A stretch of DNA of 64,000 nt, taken from positions 1,984,001-2,048,000 of the forward strand of contig NZ_CP081862.1 of NCBI RefSeq assembly GCF_019797765.1, given 5' to 3'. Numbering within the stretch: the stretch's first letter is position 1; the number at the start of each line of letters is the position of its first letter. Source of the DNA: Cellulomonas sp. C5510. Lineage in GTDB: Bacteria > Actinomycetota > Actinomycetes > Actinomycetales > Cellulomonadaceae. A program made the position numbers and the translations under genes. Shown here in pieces: positions 1-12,276 of the stretch. Under the pieces are notes generated by a model, which was not told the origin of the DNA, searched no databases, and was given only the letters and a program-made list of their open reading frames with translations.

Positions 1-2
1 TC

Positions 3-416
3 GGGCGGCGGGCGCTGGAGCTCGCCGTCGCGGCCGCGCACCGCCGGACGTCGATGAAGCACGACGGCCGCAGCTACGCGCAGGACCCGGACGTCCGGTG
101 GCGCGTCGCCGACGCGGCCATCGCGCAGGACGGCATCGAGCCGCAGGTGTGGGCGCTCGCCCGGGACGTCGACGAGCGGGTGGACCACGGCTCGCTGTGG
201 TTCGCCAAGGTCGTCGGTCTCAAGGTCCGGGCCACGGAGACGGCCCGCGAGGTCGTGGACCGGGCGGTGCGGGTCTCCGGCGGGGGCACGTACGTCAGCG
301 GTGACGAGCTCGGGCGGCTCTACCGCGACGTCCTCGCCGGCATGTTCCACCCCTCCGACGACGAGTCGGCGCACGCGACCGTGGCCACCGCGTGGCTGGG
401 GCCGGTCGAGCGCTGA
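3..416 (+). CDS. acyl-CoA dehydrogenase family protein, C-terminal part (truncated by window start)
   Basis: The reading frame is already open at base 3 and ends at the TGA at 414-416, so only about 137 C-terminal residues are visible. The helical stretch ALELAVAAAHRRTS followed by a long amphipathic helix and a VSGGGTYVSGDELGRLYRD segment resembles the C-terminal four-helix domain of flavin acyl-CoA dehydrogenases. In that family the domain packs on FAD and helps form the tetramer. The catalytic base and FAD-contacting N-terminal parts lie outside the window, so substrate and exact subfamily cannot be judged. It is followed at once by a strong hairpin and faces a convergent gene. Family assignment is from resemblance only. 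Confidence 0.7.
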   Translation, partial: GRRALELAVAAAHRRTSMKHDGRSYAQDPDVRWRVADAAIAQDGIEPQVWALARDVDERVDHGSLWFAKVVGLKVRATETAREVVDRAVRVSGGGTYVSGDELGRLYRDVLAGMFHPSDDESAHATVATAWLGPVER

Positions 417-430
417 GGTGCCGGACGGAC

Positions 431-461
431 GAGGGCCCGGGGCGTGACGCCCCGGGCCCTC
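431..461. terminator. perfect 14-bp stem hairpin terminator between convergent genes
   Basis: Bases 431-444 and 448-461 are perfect reverse complements (GAGGGCCCGGGGCG) around a 3-nt TGA loop. It lies 15 bp past the end of the acyl-CoA dehydrogenase frame and 20 bp past the end of the facing gene, so it can serve both. There is no U-tract, as is common for actinobacterial terminators. Confidence 0.85.
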
Positions 462-480
462 GGTCACGGCCGTCCCGTCG

Positions 481-1755
481 TCAGGAGGTCGCCATCAGGT
501 CCTCGCAGATCGCGTAGGAGTCGGAGCGGTTGCCGCAGGTGCCGCCGAAGTCCTCGTACTCCGACCCGCTCGGCGAGGACCAGTAGAGGTCGCCGCACGC
601 CCCGGCGTCGCCGGCCTCGCACGCGTCCCACAGGGCGTCGAGGTCCGGGTCGTCGCCGTACGACAGGGCGCCGTCGACCGTGCCACCCGTGGTGTCGCAC
701 AGGTCGCCGCCGGAGGTCTCCCCGCCGCACGTGTCCCCGAACTCCTGGTAGTCGGTGCCCGAGCCGGACGAGAAGTACAGCTCGTCGCACGCGGCCATGT
801 CGCCGCCGTCGCAGGCGTCCCACAGGGCGTCGAGGTCCTCGTCGTCGCCGTACGTGAACGCGCCGAGGTCCGTGCAGCCGCCGCCGCCCTGCGTCCGGCC
901 GCCGCACGTCCAGCCGAAGTCCTCCTCGTCCGACCCGAGGTTCGACTCGTCGTACAGGTCGTCGCACGCCGCCATGTCGCCCGCCGCGCAGTCGGTGCGC
1001 AGCTCCTCCATGCGGGCGTCGTAGGAGCGGACCGCCACGAGCACGATGATCGCGATCGCGATGGCGCCGAGGATCTCGAGCGCGCCCAGGACGATGCCGG
1101 CGATGGCGAGCCCGCGGCCCTGCGTGCCGTTCTTCTTGGCGCGGTTCAGGCCGAGGATGCCGAGGACGATCGGCACGACGCCCATCATGAGCACGCCGGT
1201 GACGAGCGCCGCGATGGAGACGCCGTCCGTGCCGCGGGCCTGCGGGGCGGGGTACTGCCCGCCGCCGTACGGGGCCTGCGGGTAGCCGCCACCGGGGGGC
1301 GGGTAGCCGCCCGCCCCGCCGGCCGGGAACCCGCCTGCGGGCTGCGAGGGACCGGTCGGCTGCGGGTAGTCGTCGTGCCCGGGCTGGCCGGACGCCGGCG
1401 GGCCGTACCCGGGCTGCGGGGCTCCGGGGGGCTGCTCGCCCCCGGGCCCGCCGGGCTGCGGGTACCCGGCCTGCGGGTGGCCGGCCGACGGGTAGCCGGG
1501 CTGCCCGTACCCGCCCGCGGCGTGGGCTGCCGGCTGGTCGGCCGCACCGGCGCCCCCGGCGCCCGGCGTGCCGGGTGCGGAGGGCCAGGACGCCGCCGGG
1601 GCCTCGTAGCCGGAGGGTGCCGGGCCGGTGGCGGCCTGCGCCTCGTAGCCGGAGGGGGCCGGCGCCGCGGGGCGCTCGTCACCCGCCCCCGGTGCGGACC
1701 ACGGGGACGGCTCGGGGCCCTCCTGGCCGGGCGTGGCGGTGCCGTCGTTCGACAT
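481..1755 (-). CDS. DUF4190-like membrane protein with proline/glycine-rich N-terminus and three extracellular cysteine repeats
   Basis: 424 residues. Start is the ATG at 1755-1753, chosen because GGAGGG lies 6-7 nt upstream; the frame is open further up but without a ribosome site. Residues about 1-190 are Pro/Gly/Ala/Tyr-rich and disordered (PQPGYGPPA-like repeats). Then come two adjacent hydrophobic segments joined by a short basic loop (LNRAKKNGTQGRGLA), the DUF4190 pattern seen in many actinobacterial membrane proteins. The C-terminal about 180 residues hold three acidic repeats of the form CxxGDxxACxxLY...FGxTCG, each with three cysteines, at spacings of about 59 and 64 residues. With an N-in topology the cysteine repeats would be extracytoplasmic and could form disulfides (inference). 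No enzyme motif is seen. Function is unknown. Confidence 0.8.
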   Translation of the reverse strand: MSNDGTATPGQEGPEPSPWSAPGAGDERPAAPAPSGYEAQAATGPAPSGYEAPAASWPSAPGTPGAGGAGAADQPAAHAAGGYGQPGYPSAGHPQAGYPQPGGPGGEQPPGAPQPGYGPPASGQPGHDDYPQPTGPSQPAGGFPAGGAGGYPPPGGGYPQAPYGGGQYPAPQARGTDGVSIAALVTGVLMMGVVPIVLGILGLNRAKKNGTQGRGLAIAGIVLGALEILGAIAIAIIVLVAVRSYDARMEELRTDCAAGDMAACDDLYDESNLGSDEEDFGWTCGGRTQGGGGCTDLGAFTYGDDEDLDALWDACDGGDMAACDELYFSSGSGTDYQEFGDTCGGETSGGDLCDTTGGTVDGALSYGDDPDLDALWDACEAGDAGACGDLYWSSPSGSEYEDFGGTCGNRSDSYAICEDLMATS

Positions 1756-1905
1756 GGGTGTCCCTCCGGTGCTGCTGACGATGCCGTCGGTCACTATGGC
1801 AGACCACGACGCGGCCGGGACGCCGGGTTCGTACCGATTGTGCACCGTGGTCACCGCTCCCGGCAGGGGGTTGGCGAGTCCGGCCGGGAACCGGCCGTCG
1901 CGCGT

Positions 1906-2628
1906 TCACCAGCCGCGTGCGCGCCAGGCCGCCAGGTGAGGACGCTCGGCGCCGAGCGTGGTGTCGCGCCCGTGGCCCGGGTACACCCACGTGTCGTCGC
2001 CGAAGCGGCCGAACACCCGCTGCTCGAGGTCCGTCATGAGCGCCGCGAACGCCGTCGGGTCCGTCGTGCGCCCGGGGCCGCCCGGGAAGAGCGAGTCACC
2101 GGTGAGGAGGTGCACGCGCCCCGGCACGGCGCCGTCCGCGCGCACCAGCTCCGGCTCCCGGTAGGCCAGGGCCACCCCGCCGGGCGTGTGCCCGCGCAGG
2201 GCCACCACCTCCAGCGCGACGGCACCGACCGCGAGGACCTCGCCGTGCCGCAGCGCCCGAGGGAGCGTGGTGCCCGCCCCGGCGGCGACAGCGGCGGCGT
2301 CGTCCGCCCCGGCGGCGTGCGGGGCGCCGGTCGCGGCCAGGACGGCGGCGAGCGCCCCGAGGTGGTCGGCGTGGCGGTGCGTGGTCACCACGAGGTCGAG
2401 CCGTCCCGGCGGTGAGCCGTCGCCCACGAGTGCGAGCAGCTGGTCGGGCTCCGCGGCCGCGTCCACGAGCAGCTGTGCGCCCGTCCTGCGGCAGACCAGG
2501 GTGTACGCCGCGTTGTCCATCGGCCCGACGGACACCTTCCGCAGCACGACCTCGTCGAGCACCCGCACGTCCGCCGGTCCGCCGGTCACGACGTCGCCCG
2601 TGTAGCCGGGCGACTCCGCCCCGGTCAC
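1906..2628 (-). CDS. MBL-fold metallo-hydrolase (glyoxalase II-like)
   Basis: 240 residues from a GTG at 2628. The metal-binding THRHADHLG motif (HxHxDH) is present, followed by RGHTPGG, LLTGDSLFPGG and YPGHGRDT, which supply the remaining His and Asp ligands of the metallo-beta-lactamase fold. Proteins with this layout are hydrolases of thioesters such as hydroxyacylglutathione- or mycothiol-type substrates, but the substrate cannot be read from sequence. The start overlaps the stop of the upstream glycosidase gene by 4 bp (GTGA), so the two are almost certainly co-transcribed and translationally coupled. About 150 bp separate it from the next gene downstream. Confidence 0.85.
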   Translation of the reverse strand: MTGAESPGYTGDVVTGGPADVRVLDEVVLRKVSVGPMDNAAYTLVCRRTGAQLLVDAAAEPDQLLALVGDGSPPGRLDLVVTTHRHADHLGALAAVLAATGAPHAAGADDAAAVAAGAGTTLPRALRHGEVLAVGAVALEVVALRGHTPGGVALAYREPELVRADGAVPGRVHLLTGDSLFPGGPGRTTDPTAFAALMTDLEQRVFGRFGDDTWVYPGHGRDTTLGAERPHLAAWRARGW

Positions 2629-4568
2629 GGACGGTCCGCCGTCCCGGCCGCCGGCTGCGCCGACGCGCCGCGGAGGAGCGCCTCGTCGAGGCTGTGCGCG
2701 GCACGGACCAGCGCGAGGTGCGAGAGCGCCTGGGGGAGGTTGCCCATCATCCGGCCTGACCCGGGGTCGAACTCCTCGGCGAGCAGCCCGAGCTCCCCGG
2801 GCAGCGAGGTGAGGACGTCGAGCACCGCGGTCGCGCCCTGCACGTCCCCCTGCCGGGCGAGGGCGTCGGCGAGCCAGCCGGAGCAGGCGAGGAACGGGTG
2901 CTCCCCGCCGCGCAGGCCGTCGTCCGTGCGGTCCGTCCGGTAGCGGTGCAGGAGCCCGGGCGCGACCTCCAGCTCGTCGCGGACGGCGGCGACCGTGGCC
3001 CGCACACGGGGGTCGCCGGGCGGCAGGAACCCGACCTGGGCCAGCTGGAGCAGGGACGCGTCGGTGTGCTCGGCGCCGTAGTGCTGCACGAACGTGCCGC
3101 GGCCGGCGTGCCACCCGTGGGCCAGCACGTCGGCGTGCACCGCGTCCCGCTCGCGCCGCCAGCGCTCCACCGGCCCCGGGAGCCCGTGCTCCTCGACGGC
3201 ACGGACCGCGCGGTCGAGCGCCGCCCACGCCATGACCTTGGAGTGCGTGAAGTGCCGCGGTGCGCCGCGCACCTCCCAGATCCCGGAGTCGGGCTGACGC
3301 CACGCGCCGCACAGGTGGTCGACCAGGCGGACCTGGAGCGACCACGAGTCGGCGCTCTCCTCGACCCCCGCGGCCCGTGCGAGGTGCAGCGCGCACATCA
3401 CCTCCCCGAGCACGTCGTTCTGCACCTGACCGACGGCCGCGTTGCCCACGCGCACCGGACGTGACCCCTCGTAGCCCGGCAGGTGGTCGAGCGTCCGCTC
3501 CGGCAGCTCCCGCGAGCCGTCCACCCCGTACATGATCTGCACGTCCTCGGGGTCGCCGGCGACGGCCCGCAGCAGCCACTGCCGCCACGCCTGGGCCTCG
3601 GAGCGGTACCCGTGCTCGAGCAGGGCCTCCAGCGTCATCGCCGCGTCGCGCAGCCAGCAGTACCGGTAGTCCCAGTTGCGTTCGCCGCCCGGGTCCTCCG
3701 GCAGGGACGTCGTCGCGGCGGCCACGATGCCCCCGGTCTGGGAGTCGGTCAGCAGGCGCAGCACGAGCAGGGAGCGGACGACAGCGGGCCGGTAGCGCCC
3801 CTCGTACCGGGCGGCGCGGGCCCACGCACCCCACCGGTGGCGGGTGGCCTCGACGCGGTGCTCGAGGCGCGGCGCGCGCGGCACCGGCAGCCACGACGGC
3901 GCCCACGTGAGCGACACCTCGAGGCTCGCCCCCTCGGACAGCTCCACCTCGTCCACGTGGGCGCGGTGCCCGCCTGCCGTGCGTCGCGCCCGCGGCAGCC
4001 GGTCGCCACGCAGCAGGAGGCTGTCCGGGCCGGCGACCGCCTGGACGGCCTCGCGCCCGTCGGGGTCCGTCACGCGGTGCACCCACGGCGTGATCGCCCC
4101 GTACCCGTACCGGACCAGCCACTCGTGGCGCACCCGTACGGTGCCCCGCGTGACGCTCAGGTGGCGCACCAGGTCGCAGCGGCCGTCGCCCAGCGGCATC
4201 GCGTCGAGCAGGACCGCCGTGCCGGTCGGCGTCTCGAAGGTCGTCTCCAGGACGAACGAGTCGCCGAGGTAGCGGCGGCGCACCGACGTCGCGTCCGGTG
4301 CCGTGAGCAGCCAGCGCCCGTGCTCCGGACCGCCGAGCAGCGCGGCGAAGGCGGCGGGGGAGTCGAACCGCGGCGCGCACCACCAGTCGACCGAGCCGTG
4401 GCGGGACACCAGCGCCGCCGTGCGGCCGTCGCCCAGCACGGCGTAGTCCGCGAGCGGGGTGGCCGGGTCGCGGGGCTCCTGGCGGGCCGCCGTCCGCCGG
4501 AGCTCGGGAGGCGTACGGGGTGCCGGGTCGGGCGTGGCGTCGGTCACGGCGGGGGGCTGCGTGGGCAC
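2625..4568 (-). CDS. glycoside hydrolase family 15 protein (glucoamylase/trehalase type)
   Basis: 647 residues from a GTG at 4568; no good ribosome site is seen and the frame stays open upstream, so the start is uncertain (a GTG at 4547 is an alternative). The N-terminal part has [22 protein letters not shown], typical of the bacterial GH15 beta-sandwich. The C-terminal (alpha/alpha)6 barrel carries [12 protein letters not shown] near residue 300, GIWEVRG, and LLAEEFDP near residue 595, which should hold the second catalytic glutamate, ending in [14 protein letters not shown]15 enzymes of this group hydrolyse alpha-glucosidic bonds, and actinobacterial members include trehalases. No signal peptide is seen, so it should be cytoplasmic. 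It is divergent from uvrA and coupled to the downstream MBL hydrolase. Confidence 0.88.
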   Translation of the reverse strand: MPTQPPAVTDATPDPAPRTPPELRRTAARQEPRDPATPLADYAVLGDGRTAALVSRHGSVDWWCAPRFDSPAAFAALLGGPEHGRWLLTAPDATSVRRRYLGDSFVLETTFETPTGTAVLLDAMPLGDGRCDLVRHLSVTRGTVRVRHEWLVRYGYGAITPWVHRVTDPDGREAVQAVAGPDSLLLRGDRLPRARRTAGGHRAHVDEVELSEGASLEVSLTWAPSWLPVPRAPRLEHRVEATRHRWGAWARAARYEGRYRPAVVRSLLVLRLLTDSQTGGIVAAATTSLPEDPGGERNWDYRYCWLRDAAMTLEALLEHGYRSEAQAWRQWLLRAVAGDPEDVQIMYGVDGSRELPERTLDHLPGYEGSRPVRVGNAAVGQVQNDVLGEVMCALHLARAAGVEESADSWSLQVRLVDHLCGAWRQPDSGIWEVRGAPRHFTHSKVMAWAALDRAVRAVEEHGLPGPVERWRRERDAVHADVLAHGWHAGRGTFVQHYGAEHTDASLLQLAQVGFLPPGDPRVRATVAAVRDELEVAPGLLHRYRTDRTDDGLRGGEHPFLACSGWLADALARQGDVQGATAVLDVLTSLPGELGLLAEEFDPGSGRMMGNLPQALSHLALVRAAHSLDEALLRGASAQPAAGTADRP

Positions 4569-4621
4569 CGGCCCATCATGCGGCGACCTGCGGCGTCGCG
4601 CGAGCACGTCGCGCGCACCGT

Positions 4622-4637
4622 TCGAACACATGTGCGG
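4622..4637 (+). promoter_or_regulatory. LexA-type SOS box ahead of uvrA
   Basis: TCGAACACATGTGCGG matches the actinobacterial SOS box TCGAACACATGTTCGA at 14 of 16 positions; the left half TCGAAC is intact. It ends 17 bp before the uvrA -10 hexamer and so covers the expected -35 region. In actinobacteria LexA bound here represses uvrA until DNA damage. The box lies between divergent genes, so it may also affect the GH15 promoter. Confidence 0.8.
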
Positions 4638-4654
4638 TTGTCGGAGGTCCGCCG

Positions 4655-4660
4655 TAGCAT
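4655..4660 (+). promoter_or_regulatory. uvrA -10 hexamer (leaderless promoter)
   Basis: TAGCAT lies exactly 7 nt before the GTG at 4668, which places the transcription start on or next to that codon. This spacing decides the start: GTG 4668 rather than the ATG at 4659, which would lie inside the -10 element. Confidence 0.65.
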
Positions 4661-4667
4661 GGCGCGC

Positions 4668-7518
<2,851 letters not shown>

Positions 7519-7529
<11 letters not shown>

Positions 7530-8049
7530 CGTCACCGGTGCCGGTGGACTCCAGGACCACCGGCGCCGGGTCGGTGCGCACCGGGAAGCTCACCGACCGC
7601 GCGACGAAGCAGTGCTCGTGCGCCCGTCGGTGCAGGTCCGCGAGCTGCGCGTCCAGCCCGGACGGGTCCTCGTCCGCGGGCACGGCGCCCCCGGGCCGGA
7701 TCGTCACCTGCGGCCGCAGCACCACCTCGGTGAACTGGCCGTGACCGGCAGCCTCGACGCGCATCGTCCCGCCGGCGCGGTCCGTGTAGCCGACCACCAC
7801 GACGCCGGCCGACGCCGCCAGGTGCAGGAACCACAGCATGTGGCACTGCGCGAGCGCGGCGACCAGCAGCTCCTCGGGGTTGTGGCGGGCGGGGTCGCCG
7901 CGGAACGCGGGGTCGGCGGACGCGAGGATCGGCGCCTTGCCGTCGACCCGCACCTCGTGGTCGCGCGCGTAGGCGGCGTACCCCGTGGTGCCGGTCGATC
8001 CGGCCCCGGTCCAGACGACGTCAGCGGCGTACGTGTGCAGCAGGCCCAT
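7519..8049 (-). CDS. OsmC/Ohr family peroxiredoxin-like protein
   Basis: 176 residues from ATG 8049. The core [16 protein letters not shown] and the later [12 protein letters not shown] carry the two cysteines that characterise the OsmC family, thiol-dependent reductases of organic hydroperoxides. The protein is somewhat longer than typical OsmC through a C-terminal tail. It converges on uvrA with an 11-bp tail-to-tail overlap and stands alone on its strand; uvrC starts 66 bp away in the opposite direction. Family is clear; whether it is OsmC, Ohr or the YhfA-like branch is not. Confidence 0.88.
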
Positions 8050-8101
8050 GCCTCAGCGTAGGCGCCCCCGTCCCGGGAGCAGTGCTGTCGGTGGGCCGAA
8101 C

Positions 8102-8107
8102 TAGGCT
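8102..8107 (+). promoter_or_regulatory. -10 hexamer of leaderless uvrC promoter
   Basis: TAGGCT is followed by 7 nt and then the ATG at 8115. There is no ribosome-binding site between them, consistent with a leaderless mRNA. Confidence 0.55.
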
Positions 8108-8114
8108 GCTGCAT

Positions 8115-10271
8115 ATGGCTGATCCCGCGACCTACCGCCCCGCCCCGGGCGAGATCCCGGACTCGCCGGGCGTCTACCGGTTCCGCGACGAGCACGGCCG
8201 GGTCATCTACGTCGGCAAGGCCAAGAGCCTGCGGCAGCGGCTGAACAGCTACTTCCAGGACGTCGCCGGGCTGCACCCCCGCACGCAGCAGATGGTGACG
8301 ACGGCGGCGTCGGTGCAGTGGACCGTCGTCGGCACGGAGGTGGAGGCGCTCGCGCTGGAGTACTCCTGGATCAAGGAGTTCGACCCGCGCTTCAACGTCA
8401 AGTACCGCGACGACAAGTCGTACCCGTACCTGGCGGTCACGCTCGCGGACCAGTTCCCGCGTGTGCAGGTGATGCGCGGCGCCAAGCGCCCCGGCACGCG
8501 CTACTTCGGCCCGTACGCGCACGCGTGGGCCATCCGGGAGACGGTCGACCTGCTGCTGCGCGTGTTCCCGGTGCGGACCTGCTCGGCGGGCGTGTTCAAG
8601 CGCGCGCACCAGCAGGGCCGCCCGTGCCTGCTGGGGTACATCGAGAAGTGCTCGGCGCCGTGCGTGGGACGGATCTCGCAGGAGGACCACCACGTGCTGG
8701 CGGAGGAGTTCGCCGACTTCATGGCGGGCGACACCGCGCGGTTCACGCGGCGGCTCACGGCGCGGATGAAGGAGGCCGCGGCGGACCTCGACTTCGAGCG
8801 CGCGGCGCGCCTGCGCGACGACATCGCGGCGCTCGAGCGGGCGACCGAGAAGAACGCCGTCGTGCTGTCGGACGGCACCGACGCGGACATCTTCGCGCTC
8901 GCCGGCGACGAGCTCGAGGCCGCGGTGCAGGTGTTCCACGTGCGGGACGGGCGGATCCGCGGTCAGCGCGGCTGGGTGGTCGAGAAGGTCGAGGACGTCA
9001 CCGAGGCCGAGCTCGTCGAGCACCTGCTCCAGCAGGTGTACGGCGACGCGCCGGGCGGCGAGGCGGGCGCGACCGCGGGCGCCGTCCCGCGCGAGGTGCT
9101 CGTCCCGGTGCTGCCGCCGGACCCCGACCAGGTGCAGGCCTGGCTGTCCGGCCTGCGCGGGTCACGAGTGCACGTGCGGGTGCCGCAGCGCGGGGAGAAG
9201 CACGAGCTCGCGGGCACCGTCCGGAAGAACGCCGAGCACGCCCTCGCCCTGCACCGCACCCGCCGCGCGGGCGACCTCACCACCCGGAGCCAGGCGCTGC
9301 GGGAGATCCAGGAGGCGCTGGGCCTGGAGTCCGCGCCGCTGCGCATCGAGTGCTACGACGTCTCGCACAACCAGGGCACCTACCAGGTGGCGTCGATGGT
9401 CGTGTTCGAGGACGGCCTCGCGCGCAAGCCGGAGTACCGCCAGTTCAGCATCCGCGGGCCGGAGGGCGACGGGGCCCGCGACGACACCGCGGCGATGCAC
9501 GAGGTCATCACCCGGCGGTTCCGGCGCTACCTGGCGGAGCGCGAGCAGGCCGGGGACCTCGAGCTCGGGCTGGGGGAGGACCAGGTCGCGGAGGCGCTGG
9601 CCGACACGGACGCCGGCCCCGTCCGCTCGGGGCCGGTCGACGCGACCACGGGCCGGCCGCAGCGCTTCGCGTACCCGCCGAACCTCGTCGTGGTCGACGG
9701 CGGCCCGCCGCAGGTCGCCGCAGCGGCTGCGGCCCTCGAGGAGCTCGGCATCGACGACGTGGCGCTCTGCGGGTTGGCGAAGCGGCTCGAGGAGGTGTGG
9801 CTGCCGGGGGAGGAGTACCCGGTCATCCTGCAGCGGTCCTCCGAGGGGCTGTACCTGCTGCAGCGGGTCCGCGACGAGGCCCACCGGTTCGCCATCAACG
9901 CCCACCGCAAGAAGCGCAGCAAGGGCATGACCACGTCGGCGCTCGACGACGTGCCGGGGCTCGGGCCTGCCCGCTCGGCGGCGCTGCTCAAGCACTTCGG
10001 GTCCCTCAAGCGGCTGCGGGCCGCGAGCGCCGAGGAGATCGCGTCCGTGCCGGGGATGGGCGCGCGCACGGCCGCCGCGGTGGTCGCCGCGCTCGGGGGC
10101 GGAGCGCCCGGGACCGCCGCCGCGCCCGGGACCGGCGCCGCGTCCGACGACGGCACCGCGTCCGACGACGGCACCGCGGGCGCGTCCGGTGCCGCGACCG
10201 GCGCCGGCGCCGCGCCGCACGTGCCCGCCCCCGCGGCCGGGAGCGGCTCGGCTGGCATGCTGGGGTCATGA
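8115..10271 (+). CDS. uvrC: excinuclease ABC subunit UvrC
   Basis: 718 residues. UvrC makes both incisions in nucleotide excision repair. In order: GIY-YIG nuclease domain ([21 protein letters not shown], 3' incision), a cysteine-containing stretch ([13 protein letters not shown]), the UVR motif that binds UvrB ([17 protein letters not shown]), the RNase H-like 5' nuclease ([13 protein letters not shown] and [10 protein letters not shown]), and tandem helix-hairpin-helix motifs ([26 protein letters not shown]). It is longer than the common 600-690 residues because of a Gly/Ala/Thr-rich C-terminal tail after residue about 655, encoded partly by a tandem 18-bp repeat. The ATG at 8115 was chosen over an upstream in-frame start because of the -10 spacing. 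The stop overlaps the rapZ start (ATGA). Confidence 0.97.
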   Translation: MADPATYRPAPGEIPDSPGVYRFRDEHGRVIYVGKAKSLRQRLNSYFQDVAGLHPRTQQMVTTAASVQWTVVGTEVEALALEYSWIKEFDPRFNVKYRDDKSYPYLAVTLADQFPRVQVMRGAKRPGTRYFGPYAHAWAIRETVDLLLRVFPVRTCSAGVFKRAHQQGRPCLLGYIEKCSAPCVGRISQEDHHVLAEEFADFMAGDTARFTRRLTARMKEAAADLDFERAARLRDDIAALERATEKNAVVLSDGTDADIFALAGDELEAAVQVFHVRDGRIRGQRGWVVEKVEDVTEAELVEHLLQQVYGDAPGGEAGATAGAVPREVLVPVLPPDPDQVQAWLSGLRGSRVHVRVPQRGEKHELAGTVRKNAEHALALHRTRRAGDLTTRSQALREIQEALGLESAPLRIECYDVSHNQGTYQVASMVVFEDGLARKPEYRQFSIRGPEGDGARDDTAAMHEVITRRFRRYLAEREQAGDLELGLGEDQVAEALADTDAGPVRSGPVDATTGRPQRFAYPPNLVVVDGGPPQVAAAAAALEELGIDDVALCGLAKRLEEVWLPGEEYPVILQRSSEGLYLLQRVRDEAHRFAINAHRKKRSKGMTTSALDDVPGLGPARSAALLKHFGSLKRLRAASAEEIASVPGMGARTAAAVVAALGGGAPGTAAAPGTGAASDDGTASDDGTAGASGAATGAGAAPHVPAPAAGSGSAGMLGS
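10140..10175 (+). repeat. tandem duplication of 18 bp inside the uvrC tail
   Basis: Bases 10140-10157 and 10158-10175 are identical 18-mers encoding ASDDGT twice. They lie in the low-complexity end of uvrC, beyond the last recognised domain, and are likely a slippage product that may vary between strains. Confidence 0.85.
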
Positions 10272-11215
10272 GCGACGAGACCTCGCCGATCACGGTCCCC
10301 AGCGGCATCCCGGCCATCGAGGCAGCGGCGGAGGCGCCGCGCGTCCGGCAGCCCCACCTGCTCATCATCACGGGCATGTCCGGCGCCGGACGCACCCGCG
10401 CCGGCGCGGTCCTCGAGGACATGGGCTGGTACGTCGTCGACAACCTGCCCGCGCAGATGCTCACGCACCTCGTGGGGATGCTCACGCACGGCGGGCCGCC
10501 GAGCGCGGACCTGCGCCTCGCGGCGGTCGTCGACGTGCGGGGGCGCGAGTTCTTCGCCGACCTGCTGGCCGTGCTCGCGCAGCTGCGGGAGTCCGGCGTG
10601 GACTACCGCATCCTGTTCCTCGACGCGTCCGACGAGGTGCTGGTCCGGCGCTACGAGCAGGTCCGCCGGCCGCACCCGCTGCAGGGCGACGGGCGCATCC
10701 TGGACGGCATCGCCGCCGAGCGCACGCTGCTGTCGGACATCCGCGAGCGGGCCGACGTGCTGATCGACTCGTCCGAGACGAACGTCCACGAGCTCGGCCG
10801 GATCGTGCGGTCCGCGGTGACGTCCGGGGAGCAGGACGACGTGCTGCGCATCAACGTGGTCTCGTTCGGCTTCAAGTACGGCATCCCGCTCGACGCCGAC
10901 CACGTGGTGGACGTGCGGTTCCTCGCGAACCCGTACTGGATCACCGAGTTGCGGCACCTGTCCGGCCGGGACGCCCCCGTCCGGGACTACGTGCTGGGCC
11001 TGCCCGGTGCGCGGGAGTTCGTGGACCGCTACGTCGACGCGCTCGAGCCCGTCCTCGCGGGCTACCTGGCGGAGGAGAAGCGGTACGTCACCGTCGCTGT
11101 CGGCTGCACCGGCGGCAAGCACCGCTCGGTCGCGATCAGCGAGGCCATCGCGGAGCGGCTGCGCGCGCGCGGGCAGCGGGTGACCGTCGCCGCGCGCGAC
11201 CTCGGCAAGGAGTGA
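10268..11215 (+). CDS. rapZ: RNase adapter/nucleotide-binding protein RapZ
   Basis: 315 residues; ATG overlaps the uvrC stop by 4 bp. The N-terminal P-loop reads GMSGAGRT, with Arg where the classical Walker A has Lys, as is usual in actinobacterial RapZ. Next come DNLP and a VDVRGREF segment. The C-terminal domain ends with [17 protein letters not shown], the conserved RapZ/YvcJ signature. The E. coli protein binds small RNAs and controls glucosamine-6-phosphate synthase; in actinobacteria the role is not established. The order uvrC-rapZ-yvcK-whiA is strongly conserved in Gram-positive bacteria. Confidence 0.95.
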   Translation: MSDETSPITVPSGIPAIEAAAEAPRVRQPHLLIITGMSGAGRTRAGAVLEDMGWYVVDNLPAQMLTHLVGMLTHGGPPSADLRLAAVVDVRGREFFADLLAVLAQLRESGVDYRILFLDASDEVLVRRYEQVRRPHPLQGDGRILDGIAAERTLLSDIRERADVLIDSSETNVHELGRIVRSAVTSGEQDDVLRINVVSFGFKYGIPLDADHVVDVRFLANPYWITELRHLSGRDAPVRDYVLGLPGAREFVDRYVDALEPVLAGYLAEEKRYVTVAVGCTGGKHRSVAISEAIAERLRARGQRVTVAARDLGKE

Positions 11216-11219
11216 GCCG

Positions 11220-12218
11220 GTGAGCCCCGTCCGCGACGGGCAGCCCGCCTTCGTCGCGCTCGGCGGGGGCCACGGCCTGTCCGCGACCCTGTCGGCGCTG
11301 CGACGCGTCACCGACCGGCTCACGGCCGTGGTCACGGTGGCCGACGACGGCGGCTCGTCGGGCCGGCTGCGCGAGGAGCTCGGCGTGCTCCCGCCCGGGG
11401 ACCTGCGCATGGCCCTGTCGGCGCTGTGCGACGACTCCGACTGGGGCCGCACGTGGCGTGACGTCCTGCAGCACCGGTTCACGTCCAGCGGCGACCTGGA
11501 CCGGCACGCGGTCGGGAACCTGCTGATCGTCGCGCTGTGGGAGCTGCTGGGCGACACGGTGGACGGGCTGGACTGGGTGGGGCGGCTGCTCGGCGCGCGC
11601 GGCCGGGTGCTGCCGATGGCGGCTGTCCCGTTGGAGATCGAGGCCGACGTCGAGCGGCCGGACGGGTCCGTGGGCGTGGTGCGCGGCCAGAGCCACGTCG
11701 CGTCCGCGCGGGACCGCATCACGCACGTGCGGCTGCTGCCGGAGGAGCCCCCGGCGCTGCCGGAGGCGGTGGCGGCCGTCGACGAGGCCGACTGGGTCGT
11801 CCTCGGACCCGGGTCCTGGTACACGTCGGTGATCCCGCACCTGCTCGTGCCCGACCTCGCGGCGGCGCTGCACCGCACGTCCGCGCGGCGCATCCTCGTG
11901 CTGAACCTCAGCCCGGACGCCGAGACCGCGGGCATGGGGCCGTGCGAGCACCTGGACGCGCTGCGGCAGCACGCGCCGGACCTGCGGGTGGACGCCGTCA
12001 TCGCGGACCCGGGCTCGGTGGACGACGTCGACGAGCTGGAGGAGCGCACCCGGGCGGCCGGCGGGCGCCTGCTGATGCGGCAGGTGCGGCGCGGGGACGG
12101 CACGCCCCGCCACGACCCGCTGCGCCTCGCTGCGGCGATCAGCGACGTGGTCGAGGGGTTCCTGGGCGACGTCGGCGCGGGGAGCCGCCGCACGCCGCCT
12201 CCCGCGACCGGGGCGTGA
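11220..12218 (+). CDS. yvcK: YvcK family protein (gluconeogenesis factor, CofD-like fold)
   Basis: 332 residues from GTG 11220, four bases after rapZ, with AAGGAG overlapping the rapZ end. The N-terminus [19 protein letters not shown] and [16 protein letters not shown] are the diagnostic YvcK motifs for binding UDP-sugars, and [14 protein letters not shown] is the second nucleotide-contacting segment. YvcK proteins bind UDP-GlcNAc and regulate carbon flow into the cell wall. Actinobacterial homologues (CuvA in mycobacteria) act in polar wall growth. Co-directional with rapZ and whiA. Confidence 0.93.
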   Translation: MSPVRDGQPAFVALGGGHGLSATLSALRRVTDRLTAVVTVADDGGSSGRLREELGVLPPGDLRMALSALCDDSDWGRTWRDVLQHRFTSSGDLDRHAVGNLLIVALWELLGDTVDGLDWVGRLLGARGRVLPMAAVPLEIEADVERPDGSVGVVRGQSHVASARDRITHVRLLPEEPPALPEAVAAVDEADWVVLGPGSWYTSVIPHLLVPDLAAALHRTSARRILVLNLSPDAETAGMGPCEHLDALRQHAPDLRVDAVIADPGSVDDVDELEERTRAAGGRLLMRQVRRGDGTPRHDPLRLAAAISDVVEGFLGDVGAGSRRTPPPATGA

Positions 12219-12276
12219 GCGAGGGCACCTGCCCGTCCGGGCGTCCCGGCGCGCCCGGGATGGCAGGATGACCCGC

